Shown: piece after piece, positions 16,901 through 24,526 of the stretch
Layout: each line of letters opens with the position of its first letter
How positions within the stretch are numbered: the stretch's first letter is position 1
Virus record (IMG/VR): IMGVR_UViG_3300037264_002061
Coordinates: 1 to 25,150 of that record
DNA length: 25,150 nt
DNA from: a virus
Direction: 5' to 3' (one strand)
Position numbers and translations under genes: made by a program
The notes under the pieces: generated by a model
Databases searched by the model: none
Told to the model about the DNA's origin: nothing
The model's input: only the letters and a program-made list of their open reading frames with translations

Positions 16901-17506
16901 TTAATCGACGTAGGACGGCCGCGCTGGACTGCCCGACAACTTGGCGAGCGCCAGGAGTGTCCCCAGATCCGGCATCCGGCTCTGTGGCATCGGTACCTGC
17001 GCGAACTGCCGTCGTGCTGCGCGCGGCCGGGCCGCAGGGCTCTGGCCTCCAGGGCCTGACGGTGCGCCCTCCATCACGCCGACGCGCGTCTCGGGCGGGA
17101 CCGACCAATCGGGCGCGGGCACGTCCCCAGGCGCGAACGCGGTCCCGCCACCGCCACCGCCACCGCCGCCCTGCGGCAACCCAGCCAACCCGTAGAGACT
17201 GTTCAGCGTCCCGGCGGCGAGGTTCCAATGCGGTGCGTAGATCGTCCGGTAGTCCTCCCACCGTTGGCGGTCCTGGGCAAGATAGTCCTCGTAGGACTTC
17301 CGCCGCCAGTCCGTGTCTGCGCGGGACCGCTCACCCTCCAGCGTGAGCCGTTCTCCCTCCCGCACATCGGCCCGTTGGTCCGATCGCTCTTGTGCGCTGA
17401 TGGACTGCTTGTTGGTATCGCCCGCACGTTTCGCGGCATAGGCGCTGCTGGCCGCCGAGGCCGCGCCGATCCCGATGGCGATGGCCGTACTGGTCGCGAC
17501 GCTCAT
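16901..17506 (-). CDS. Small ejection-type protein with N-terminal membrane segment and poly-Gly hinge
   Basis: A 201-residue protein. The start ATG at 17506 overlaps the preceding stop (ATGA) and has a strong AAGGAG (17515-17520) 8 bases upstream. Residues 3-25 are a small-residue hydrophobic helix (Ala/Gly/Ile/Ser), followed by a charged helix (about 26-92) rich in Arg, Glu and Asp, a run of nine Gly (113-121), a Pro-rich linker and a short C-terminal helix. This architecture resembles the smallest internal-core proteins of short-tailed phages (T7 gp14, P22 gp7), which are thought to line the channel through the outer envelope. It contains no cysteine. No sequence match is claimed; the call rests on shape and position. 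Confidence 0.78.
   Translation of the reverse strand: MSVATSTAIAIGIGAASAASSAYAAKRAGDTNKQSISAQERSDQRADVREGERLTLEGERSRADTDWRRKSYEDYLAQDRQRWEDYRTIYAPHWNLAAGTLNSLYGLAGLPQGGGGGGGGGTAFAPGDVPAPDWSVPPETRVGVMEGAPSGPGGQSPAARPRAARRQFAQVPMPQSRMPDLGTLLALAKLSGSPARPSYVD
17144..17170 (-). repeat. GGT/GGC triplet run encoding nine glycines
   Basis: Alternating GGC and GGT codons give a 27-base near-microsatellite within the gene at 16901-17506. Its length could vary by slippage in whole codons without breaking the frame. Confidence 0.8.
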
Positions 17507-18516
17507 GGTGTCAACTCCTTGACGTACGCCACCTCGAGGCGCTCGTACCCAAGATGCGCGTACAGCCGTTCCACGTCCTCGGTCGGCGCCACCATCTGCA
17601 TCATAGTAGCACCGTGGTCACGCGCCCACGCCTCCGCGTGACGGAGGAGACGCACCCCAACCCCGCGATGCTCAGGACTCACCCAAAAGAACAGTTCCCC
17701 TGCCGTGAGCGCCCCAGAGAGATGGTGCGGAAAAAGGACCACGCCAATCATACCCACGAGCGCGCCAGCCCGCTCGACCACGAGCAGGACGCCAGTCGCC
17801 TCCGTGATGAGTCGCTCAGCCAGTGCTCGCAACTGCGTCGGGTTATGTGGCACCCATCTGCTGTAGCCAGAGGTCACTCCGAAGCGTTGCCCCATCACGA
17901 GGAGGGCCTGGATGTCCGAAAGGGTCGCGGGCCTGATGGCCGACGGAGGCGCCTGACGTGACGGATACGCGCCGAACGCCACCTGAATCAGTCGTGCCGT
18001 CTCGCCCACGCCATAATTCTCGGCGATCGCCCGCGAATGAAAATAGCGCGAGTCGTAGACGAGGACCCGATTGAAGCGCGCCGGGACGTGGTGCCACGGC
18101 GTCCACAGCGCCGCGTCCTTGTCCAGCGCCCGCGCCGATCCGAGGACCGCACCGGTCGGCTCGAAGCGCCAGAAGGTCGTCCCATCTGCGGCGGGGGGCT
18201 CCGGATTGAGATACAGGACGGCAGTCCACTCCCCCATGCCTTCGTCGGAATGGATGAAGTTGGGTTCCTCCTGCCCGAGTGGACTCCGCCGAAAAAAGGA
18301 CAGTCGTGTCTGACTCTCCGGAAGGACGCGCTGCACGAGGCGCCCAAGGGTGGCGTCCGTCAGCAGCGCGATGCCGTGCCACTGTTCCTCGCCCGTGACG
18401 ATCGTCTCAAACGTGTGGCTGAGCGCCCACGCCCGATACGCCTCCGGTCGAGGCAACACGTCATCCAACACGGTCAGGAGTGCTGGAGGAGCGGCGCACG
18501 CGTCGATCATCGTCAT
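17503..18516 (-). CDS. Fused 2-oxoglutarate/Fe(II) oxygenase-like and GNAT acetyltransferase-like protein
   Basis: A 337-residue two-domain protein. Residues 10-185 look like a 2OG-Fe(II) oxygenase: H89-x-D91 in 'NFIHSDEG', a strand 'TAVLYLN', H160 in 'YDSRYFHSR' and R175 in 'ARLIQVAFG', fitting the HxD...H...R metal and 2-oxoglutarate pattern. Residues 193-337 look like GNAT: strands ending 'ELFFWVSPEHRGVGVRLL' (R284-G-V-G287, the acetyl-CoA pyrophosphate loop) and a C-terminal 'LYAHLGYERLEV' stretch typical of the fold. The start ATG at 18516 lies 2 bases after the preceding stop with a weak AGGA; a longer reading to 18792 is rejected as it overlaps the previous gene. It sits between tail genes and ejection genes, so virion or host protein modification is possible. 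Substrates are unknown. Confidence 0.85.
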   Translation of the reverse strand: MTMIDACAAPPALLTVLDDVLPRPEAYRAWALSHTFETIVTGEEQWHGIALLTDATLGRLVQRVLPESQTRLSFFRRSPLGQEEPNFIHSDEGMGEWTAVLYLNPEPPAADGTTFWRFEPTGAVLGSARALDKDAALWTPWHHVPARFNRVLVYDSRYFHSRAIAENYGVGETARLIQVAFGAYPSRQAPPSAIRPATLSDIQALLVMGQRFGVTSGYSRWVPHNPTQLRALAERLITEATGVLLVVERAGALVGMIGVVLFPHHLSGALTAGELFFWVSPEHRGVGVRLLRHAEAWARDHGATMMQMVAPTEDVERLYAHLGYERLEVAYVKELTP

Positions 18517-18518
18517 CG

Positions 18519-19019
18519 TTATCCTGCGTCGAGCGCCAGTTCTTCGGCAACCACATCGAGCTCGTAAACCATTGGTGTACCCACGCTGCCGTACGTGGTC
18601 GAATAGCTGATCGGGGTGCTCCCATCCGACCGAAGGATCACGGACACGCCCTCTCGCGTCGTCGTCGCGTTTCCGACCAACGCCGCCCCTGCCTGGCTCT
18701 GGGCGATCCCGCGCGTCCAGTGGACCGTGACCTGGATCGAGCTGCTCACCGACGCCGGGGTCGTCACCCGGACCTGATAGCTCACCCGCCACACGCCAGG
18801 CCCGATCGTCGCCAACGGGATCGGCGTCGTCGCCACGCTCGCCGACTGCCCCGCCAGCGGGACATGCGCCACGCGCGCGGGTCGATCATCCAGGGTCAGC
18901 GTCAGATTCGACAGCCACCGCTGCCACGCGCCCCCGACCAGCAGGCGCGGGAACCGCGGCGTGTTCGTCTCCGGCACGGCAATCACGTCCCGGAACGGCG
19001 GTGAGGGCCCGACCGCCAT
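18519..19019 (-). CDS. Small beta-rich virion-type protein, function unknown
   Basis: A 166-residue protein with alternating Thr/Ser/Val strands from about residue 35 to 150, fitting a beta-sandwich, and an acidic helix-like end. It has no cysteine, no signal and no catalytic motif. The ATG at 19019 directly abuts the preceding TAG, with GAGG just upstream. It follows the hub gene at once, so it may be a tail accessory, fibre-docking or decoration-type protein. I cannot name the family. Confidence 0.72.
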   Translation of the reverse strand: MAVGPSPPFRDVIAVPETNTPRFPRLLVGGAWQRWLSNLTLTLDDRPARVAHVPLAGQSASVATTPIPLATIGPGVWRVSYQVRVTTPASVSSSIQVTVHWTRGIAQSQAGAALVGNATTTREGVSVILRSDGSTPISYSTTYGSVGTPMVYELDVVAEELALDAG

Positions 19020-20462
19020 CTAGCCTCGCCCCCCGGGCACATAGGCATCGAACCACCGGGAGGCCGCGGGATCCGAGGTCCACAGTTCCCACTGACGATC
19101 ACGACCCGACCCGCACTGGTCCCACCGGACCCGCACCCCGTACTCCCCGACTTTCCCCACCTTGCGCTCCCGATCGCTGCCCCACGTCATCCCGCCGTCG
19201 TTGCTGTAGCGAAGCACGACGACCGGATCCTGGCCTTGGCCTGCGGCGACGGTGCCCACGCCACGGTCGCAGTCGAGTTCGAAATAGGGGAAGAACTGGC
19301 GACGTCGCTCCTGCCCTGGATGGGGCACGCGCCGCACCCGCCGCAGGGCCGCCCCACCCACATCGGTGTACACGCTCGAGGAGAACGCGTACAGGTGGTA
19401 GCCGTCGCTGTCGCACACCAGATTCTGACCGAATCCCACGCAATGGAACTGCGGGCGATACGTCAGGAAGGCATCGGCGGGCGGGCTCCAATAGCCCCGC
19501 TGGCTCCACAGCCCGGACGCCTCGTCGTAGGCCCACGAGGTGCGGGCGGATGGGAAGGAGAGGACGTAGAAGCGATGTCCCTCGCGGCCGTAGCTCCACC
19601 CAATGGCGTTGCTCGTCGCGAGCCCCTGATCCCGATACTGTTGAATCGCCCACCGGATGGCCTCCGAGCTGATCTCCTGCGGGGTGTAGCCCGCCATCCG
19701 GTAGATCGCGCCGAGGTCGTTTTCGTCCTGGCCAAGCCACGCACAGCCGTCCCCGAGGCGTGCCAACGAAAACGGCGCATGAATGCCGTGCTCGAACGAC
19801 GTCCCCGGACGCAGGGCGAACGGGATCGGCGACCGGCCGGCGTCGTACCACACCTCGCCGGTCTTCTGTCCGATCAGCACGATCTCGTTCGCCACGATGA
19901 TCATCGCGGCCCACGGGTCTGGCGCGGTGCGCTGGACGACATCCCCACCCGCCCACGTCAGCCCGTCAAGCGACTTGGACATCTTGAGTGTCGAGGTCGG
20001 CGCGTCCAACCCGACGAACCGCCCGTTGATCTCCCCCCCGTAGGTGATGCCCGTGACCACGCCCATCGTGTAGAGGTTGGTGGGCAGGGCGAAGATGTCA
20101 CCACGGCCACCCGAGACGACCAACAGTTCCTCGCCCCCCTCGCCGTTGCTCGTGATGGTGGCCGGATTCGCATCGACCGCCACGGTGCCCCGTTCAGTGA
20201 CCGCGCCGCCGCTGCCCACCTCGTAGAACCGGCTCCCGTAGACCGCGAAGAGGCGCTGGGTCGCGGCATCGAAGAAGACCGCCCGGCCCGGGGCTTGCCC
20301 CAGCGTGGCGAACACCGTGGTCCCTGGCACCGGCAGCAGTGCCCCACGGGCCTGTCCGCCGGAGAGCACGCGCGCCGGGAAGAGATTGACGCACCGCTCA
20401 CCGGCCAGCATGCGCGAGTACGCCTCGTAGGCCCCCCCGGCGAAGCCTGGCAGGGCGGCCAT
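19020..20462 (-). CDS. P22 gp10-like tail hub / packaged DNA stabilization protein
   Basis: A 480-residue protein. The first segment 'AYSRMLAGERCVNLFPA' (about 13-29) and the following Gly/Leu/Pro beta-turns, the repeated short strands of a propeller-like fold (about 30-420), and the closing 'LRYSNDGGMTWGSDRE' with a Trp/Arg-rich end (about 425-480) match the layout of P22 gp10-type packaged DNA stabilization proteins of short-tailed phages. These bind beneath the gp4 adaptor and carry the needle and spike. The start is placed at 20462, where ATG overlaps the adaptor stop (TGATG); an upstream start at 20513 would lie inside that gene. No strong ribosome binding site is seen, so coupling is likely. 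Six cysteines are present. Confidence 0.88.
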   Translation of the reverse strand: MAALPGFAGGAYEAYSRMLAGERCVNLFPARVLSGGQARGALLPVPGTTVFATLGQAPGRAVFFDAATQRLFAVYGSRFYEVGSGGAVTERGTVAVDANPATITSNGEGGEELLVVSGGRGDIFALPTNLYTMGVVTGITYGGEINGRFVGLDAPTSTLKMSKSLDGLTWAGGDVVQRTAPDPWAAMIIVANEIVLIGQKTGEVWYDAGRSPIPFALRPGTSFEHGIHAPFSLARLGDGCAWLGQDENDLGAIYRMAGYTPQEISSEAIRWAIQQYRDQGLATSNAIGWSYGREGHRFYVLSFPSARTSWAYDEASGLWSQRGYWSPPADAFLTYRPQFHCVGFGQNLVCDSDGYHLYAFSSSVYTDVGGAALRRVRRVPHPGQERRRQFFPYFELDCDRGVGTVAAGQGQDPVVVLRYSNDGGMTWGSDRERKVGKVGEYGVRVRWDQCGSGRDRQWELWTSDPAASRWFDAYVPGGRG

Positions 20463-21199
20463 CAGGCGTCCGTGTAGATGTTCGAGGAACGACGCCGTCC
20501 GCCGATCAGCCACTCGGGCCGGATCGGGGCGGTGCGCGGGATGTAGTTCGCCCGCTTGAGATCCCCCTTGGCCCGTGCCGCCCGGCGCTCGAGGCGGTCG
20601 GTCGCCTCCTTCCCGTAGCGGTCGGTGAGTTCCAACGCCAGATTCAACTTCAGTGCCCGGTGCGCCCCTGGCCGGAGGTCATAACTCGTGGCGGCGACCA
20701 GTGAGAGGATCGCGGGCACCGCCTGGTAGAGCACCACATCGACCGCGGCGTTGTCCGGGATCGGGTAGAAGAGGCAGGCGCCCAACCCGGCGCTGAAGGC
20801 GCGGTCGTAATACATTCTGGTGGGATACGCACCCGTGAACGACTTCACGCGAATCTGCTGCCACTCATCCCAGACCAACGGGCGCCCCTGCGACATCTCC
20901 ACGGGGTTGGCCGCGGCATCGTTTGGAATGACGCTCCAGGCGTCGATCGCCGTCGGCCACGTCTGATTGAACGCGCCGCCCACGCCCACGGGGTACGTCT
21001 GCACGTTGATGGTGAGGGAATGGACCGTGCGCGTCTGCCCGCCGATCGTCAGCCGCTCGGTGCGCCACGTGTCAAGGAGATCCGTCCCGACGACCAGCGC
21101 GTCGGCGATCAGTTCTGCGGCGCCGGCCTCCATAGGATCGAGCACCCCGATCTCCCGCAACGCGGATCTCGCCACGTCTGCACCTGTATAGATTGGCAT
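20462..21199 (-). CDS. P22 gp4-like tail adaptor (portal-to-tail connector)
   Basis: A 245-residue protein of the P22 gp4 tail accessory type. Residues 1-45 are helical ('ALREIGVLDPMEAGAAEL'), followed by 'LLDTWRTERLTI', a beta region with 'YPVGVGG' (about 69-75), a second core with 'MYYDRAFS' and 'FYPIPDN' (about 128-150), a 'YQAVPAILSL' strand, and a helical end with 'LNLALELTDRYGKEAT' and a basic tail. In P22 this protein closes the portal ring and receives gp10; the next gene here is gp10-like, which supports both calls. One cysteine. The start ATG at 21199 follows the preceding TAG by 7 bases; no strong Shine-Dalgarno. Confidence in the family is high, though similarity to P22 itself is remote. 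Confidence 0.9.
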   Translation of the reverse strand: MPIYTGADVARSALREIGVLDPMEAGAAELIADALVVGTDLLDTWRTERLTIGGQTRTVHSLTINVQTYPVGVGGAFNQTWPTAIDAWSVIPNDAAANPVEMSQGRPLVWDEWQQIRVKSFTGAYPTRMYYDRAFSAGLGACLFYPIPDNAAVDVVLYQAVPAILSLVAATSYDLRPGAHRALKLNLALELTDRYGKEATDRLERRAARAKGDLKRANYIPRTAPIRPEWLIGGRRRSSNIYTDA

Positions 21200-21206
21200 G
21201 GGCGGC

Positions 21207-21530
21207 CTACTTCGTCTCCGTTGCTTTCGGCGCCAGCGGCACGAGCCTCCACGTCGTCATGTCCAGTTTATACCCTGGCGCTTTGGTCGCGAGTTCCTTG
21301 TTCAACTGCGCCCGCAGCTCGTCGCGCATCGTCAGCACCGATCGGTACGCCTGATACTCGGGCAGCTTCTCGACGATAGCCCCGTGAGCCTTCAGGCTGT
21401 CCTCGGCCGACGTGAGCACCTGACGCCAGACCGCGAGCGCACTCGCATCCAGCGCGGGCACCTTCACCTCCTGCGCGACGAGTACGGCCGAGAGCAGTAG
21501 GAGCACGCCAGTTCGCAGCATCGTGTTCAT
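21207..21530 (-). CDS. Small exported helical protein with Sec signal peptide
   Basis: A 107-residue protein. The ATG at 21530 overlaps the spike stop by 4 bases (ATGA) and is preferred to the upstream candidate at 21542. The first 19 residues have one Arg, a Leu/Val core and a cleavage-like Val-Ala before Q20. The mature part is two helices rich in Ala, Leu, Glu and Lys with an amphipathic pattern ('LTMRDELRAQLNKEL') and a short strand at the end. It has no cysteine. It lies between the exported spike and the cytoplasmic adaptor gene. Its translational coupling to the spike suggests a chaperone, anchor or partner of the spike in the periplasm, but this is inference; I do not recognise the family. 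Confidence 0.75.
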   Translation of the reverse strand: MNTMLRTGVLLLLSAVLVAQEVKVPALDASALAVWRQVLTSAEDSLKAHGAIVEKLPEYQAYRSVLTMRDELRAQLNKELATKAPGYKLDMTTWRLVPLAPKATETK

Positions 21531-23683
21531 TGGTAACTGCACCCGCTGAATTGACGCACCGACGGTGAGTACGCGGTCCCACCGGATGTGTAGGCCCCAG
21601 GGTTCGCCAGCAACCCATACGAGACGGTGGTCCCTGTCACAGAGTAGATGAGCACGTCCCCGTCATAGGCACTCGGCGAGACCCCGGTCACGCGCATGGC
21701 ATCCCCGGCGAGAAAGCTGTGTGCCCCAATAGTGAGAGTCGCCAACCCGCCGGCGTAGGAGCCGGCTGTCACCGTCTTGCTCACCGCATAGGCCGTATCC
21801 ATGCTCAGGGACAGAAAACAATCCTTGGCCGGAATGTTGTTCACATGCCCGCCGACGCTCGCCTCGTCCGTCGCTCCGGTCACGTCTGGCCCGATCGCCG
21901 GATAGGGTTTGGCGCTCCACCACGACGGTTGCGCCGACAAGTAGAGCGACGCTGGAAGATTCTGGTTTGGTGGAATAGGATTCGCGTACTGCGCGAGACC
22001 CGACGGCACTTCTCCGTTCTCCCACCGATTCACCGCGTTCACCGTGTCGTAATTCCCCCATCGCAACATCGTGGTCTTAACGAGGGTATCGTTCGGAGGA
22101 TTGCCGCCCGTGCCGCCGTCGGCGCAGTTCGCCCCCAGACCCAAGGCGAAGATGGAGAGGGCACAGTTCGTCGTCGAGCCACCAGCCGCCGTTTCGTAGG
22201 TCGTATGAAATCCCGACTGCCCGAGCACATTCCCCACGATGTTCGTGAAGCGGCTGTACCCGTAATTGTGGACCGCGACGGTCTGCGTCGTCTTGCCGTG
22301 TTCCCATCCGTGCCAGCGATTCCTGTAGCCGGTGATGAAATGCGCGGACCCGTGGATGATGTCGAGAATCACCCCCGGCGTGTCGTTCCCTTCGATGAGC
22401 ACGAAACTGTTGCCGGCTGAATGAAAGTAGTGGGCCGGCTGCATCCAGTTCTGGTTGACATAGCAGTCGTTCAGGATGTAGTTGTACCCGAACACCGTCC
22501 CAGCCGTGTTGTCGGTGACGGGTGTGGAGTTGCATTCTCCAATGTTGTTCTCGATGAGATTATTCGATCCCCCGAACGTCTCCCAGCCGTAGTTGCCGGA
22601 TGCGCCCTGCTTCCCGTAGAAGTAGTTGTCTCGTACGGTGATGTGGGAGCTTTGGTAGATGCGCAGTTGGGCTCGGATGTCGTCTGCGCCGCCCATCGTC
22701 GGGGCCAACGCGATGAACCGCGTGTTCTTGATCCAGGACTGGTCCGCATTCCCGAAGTACACGCCAAACTGATGCCCGTTCGATCCGGTAATGTTCAGGT
22801 TGGTCAGGTCCACCGATAGGTTCTCGATCCCCACCCCGACGATATCGGCTTGCGCCGCTCCAGATCCAGCGAACCACATCTGTGGCGTCTTGCCGCTCGC
22901 CCAGTTCGGATGCAGCAGCGGGTCCGCAATCGTGATCGCGGAGCCGTTGATCGCCGTCACCGTCGTATAGAAGACTTGACCCCGCAGGGTGCGCGCCACA
23001 TTGCGGGCGCACGAACTACACGAGATGGCAACAAAGGAGGCGTCTCCACCGGCGACCCAAAACTCCCCATTGTCAGTCGTCGAGTCACTCAACTGATCAA
23101 GAAAGAGCCCGGTCCCCACGGTCAGGCTGCTCGTGGCCCCCACCGAGCATGATCCCACGGTCAGCACCGTCGTCCCCCTCGTGTATCCAGCCGACCACGT
23201 ACACACGTTGTGAGGACCGTCGTTGTAGTTCAGGGTGACGGGGGTGACATTGATCGCGTTCCCACCGGCATCCCCCCCACTCCCCGACCCCTGCCAGTGG
23301 AGGAATGTCGTATTCGGCCCGCCCCCGCGCAGCGTGACGTTGGCTTTGCCGTTGAACACAATCGCGGTGTTCAGGTAGAAATGCCCAGTCCCGAGCAGCA
23401 CGAATTGTCCAGCGGTGCACGCCGTGATCGCCGTATTGATCGTCCCAGCACTCTGCGGCGCTCCACTCGATCCATAGGCGGAAATCGTGGACCCGCATTG
23501 CGTCGTGCGCGTTTGGATCACCGCGCCGGCCGTAGACCAGTAGGGGCTTGATCGCGCACCATCAATCGGACTGGTGACAGCCCCAGAAGTGCCAACGCCT
23601 GCTCGTCGTCGCAGGCGGAGTTGGGCGTCTAGGCTGGACACCATCACAGCCAGAAGGACGCACGCAAGAAGGATGCGTGTCAT
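21527..23683 (-). CDS. Exported parallel beta-helix spike-like protein (pectate-lyase-type fold)
   Basis: A 718-residue protein. Signal peptide 1-20: Arg, Leu/Ala/Val core, 'SLDA' then Q21. From about residue 40 to 590 come coil-like repeats with Asn and Gly stacks ('VTLRGGG', 'IENLSVDL', 'WIKNTRFIAL', 'ITVRDNYFYG', 'NNLIENNIGEC', 'FVLIEGNDTPG', 'TNIVGNVLGQ'), a right-handed parallel beta-helix as in pectate lyases and phage tailspikes. Then comes a 'LPASLYLSAQPSWW' stretch (about 580-595) known to me from secreted soil-bacterial proteins. A small C-terminal beta module (about 635-718) shows 'GDAMRVTGVSPSAYDGDVL' followed by 'LANPGAYTSGGT', a type common in phage and surface proteins. The mature part has twelve cysteines. 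ATG 23683 overlaps the preceding TGA; GTG 23686 is an alternative start. Glycan cleavage is possible; no catalytic residues could be assigned. Confidence 0.87.
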   Translation of the reverse strand: MTRILLACVLLAVMVSSLDAQLRLRRRAGVGTSGAVTSPIDGARSSPYWSTAGAVIQTRTTQCGSTISAYGSSGAPQSAGTINTAITACTAGQFVLLGTGHFYLNTAIVFNGKANVTLRGGGPNTTFLHWQGSGSGGDAGGNAINVTPVTLNYNDGPHNVCTWSAGYTRGTTVLTVGSCSVGATSSLTVGTGLFLDQLSDSTTDNGEFWVAGGDASFVAISCSSCARNVARTLRGQVFYTTVTAINGSAITIADPLLHPNWASGKTPQMWFAGSGAAQADIVGVGIENLSVDLTNLNITGSNGHQFGVYFGNADQSWIKNTRFIALAPTMGGADDIRAQLRIYQSSHITVRDNYFYGKQGASGNYGWETFGGSNNLIENNIGECNSTPVTDNTAGTVFGYNYILNDCYVNQNWMQPAHYFHSAGNSFVLIEGNDTPGVILDIIHGSAHFITGYRNRWHGWEHGKTTQTVAVHNYGYSRFTNIVGNVLGQSGFHTTYETAAGGSTTNCALSIFALGLGANCADGGTGGNPPNDTLVKTTMLRWGNYDTVNAVNRWENGEVPSGLAQYANPIPPNQNLPASLYLSAQPSWWSAKPYPAIGPDVTGATDEASVGGHVNNIPAKDCFLSLSMDTAYAVSKTVTAGSYAGGLATLTIGAHSFLAGDAMRVTGVSPSAYDGDVLIYSVTGTTVSYGLLANPGAYTSGGTAYSPSVRQFSGCSYQ

Positions 23684-24513
23684 CACTCAAGGAGACTCGG
23701 AAAACTCGGGCCAGGGCCGCCCCCGCCAGACTCACGAAGTGCGAGCAGCCCGACGGCCCAATACGCCGCGCCGGATGGCGTGAACGTGCCCACAATGCTC
23801 CCCGCGGCCGCTTGTATTTGGTCCTCCGTTCGGCAGTGGACCGTTTGTACGCTGTCCGTGGTCCTGCCTGTGTAATTCGTCCCAGGCGTGAGCGTTTCCG
23901 CAATAATCCCCGCCCCAACGAAAATGTAGTCCCCGTTCGCGGTCGTTGTCACCGCCCCTGTGCTCACCGCATCCGTACCACCGGCTTCACCCCCAGCCGC
24001 TTTGTTCACATCGAACGGCGTGCCAGTATCGACCCCGCTGACCTCGTGGACCGCCCCACACGCGCCTTCGGTGATGTTCCCTGAGAAGGTGAGCGTGACG
24101 GTGTTCGCCCCACCAGACGTGAGACACCCGTAGAAGGTGCCTGACATCGTGACGTTCATGTACGTCGTCGGATTGTCCTTCAGCGTATACATGGTTGAGC
24201 GGGTGTCGGACACGCTGGAGAGCGACCGCGCATCGATGTAGTCGGCCCCAAACCCGACGATGCAATTGCCGTTGGTGACGTTGCTGTCGAAGGTGATGGC
24301 CAGTGTGGTCGTCGCACCACTGCCGTTGCCGGCCTTGCCTTGCACGAATGCCGTGGCTGCGCGGACTGGGACACCAATGAGGACCCACGCACCAAACGCG
24401 AGGATGAGAAGGAGATGTCGCGTGCTCATGAGAGGATGCTCACCTGCACCTCCGGTGTCGGCCAACGTCACCCCAGCGGCTGGCGCACTCTTGATTCCCT
24501 CACTTGCCCACAT
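23683..24513 (-). CDS. Exported beta-rich surface/adhesion-type protein with internal signal-like segment
   Basis: A 276-residue product if begun at ATG 24513, where GAGGAGG lies 5 bases upstream. A signal-like segment (Arg, His, Leu/Ile/Val core, 'VRAATA') then sits at residues 29-53 behind a 28-residue leader. A second ATG at 24429 would put the signal at the true N-terminus, with a weaker GGTGAG (24439-24444 on the opposite strand) 9 bases before it. The mature part is one beta-sandwich with 'ITFDSNVTNGNCIVGFGADY', 'SGGANTVTLTFSGN' and 'TTTANGDYIFVGAGI', a pattern I know from bacterial surface and secreted proteins. The end is a Gly/Pro tail. It has four cysteines. Its stop overlaps the spike start. 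Glycan or surface binding is a guess. Confidence 0.82.
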   Translation of the reverse strand: MWASEGIKSAPAAGVTLADTGGAGEHPLMSTRHLLLILAFGAWVLIGVPVRAATAFVQGKAGNGSGATTTLAITFDSNVTNGNCIVGFGADYIDARSLSSVSDTRSTMYTLKDNPTTYMNVTMSGTFYGCLTSGGANTVTLTFSGNITEGACGAVHEVSGVDTGTPFDVNKAAGGEAGGTDAVSTGAVTTTANGDYIFVGAGIIAETLTPGTNYTGRTTDSVQTVHCRTEDQIQAAAGSIVGTFTPSGAAYWAVGLLALRESGGGGPGPSFPSLLE

Positions 24514-24518
24514 ACACG

Positions 24519-24525
24519 CCTCCTC
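24519..24525 (-). promoter_or_regulatory. Strong ribosome binding site GAGGAGG
   Basis: It lies 5 bases before ATG 24513 and just after the TAA of the preceding gene. It favours the long form of the 23683-24513 product, which leaves its signal-like segment internal. Confidence 0.7.
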
Positions 24526-24526
24526 A

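Noticed and set aside
16887-17261. Upstream extension of the gene at 16077-16886
   Set aside because: It lies in another frame within the 201-residue ejection-type gene; ATG 16886 has a strong ribosome binding site just after that gene's stop.
18517-18792. Upstream extension of the oxygenase-GNAT gene
   Set aside because: It would overlap the beta-rich gene at 18519-19019 and adds low-complexity Gly/Arg/Asp sequence with no part of either fold.
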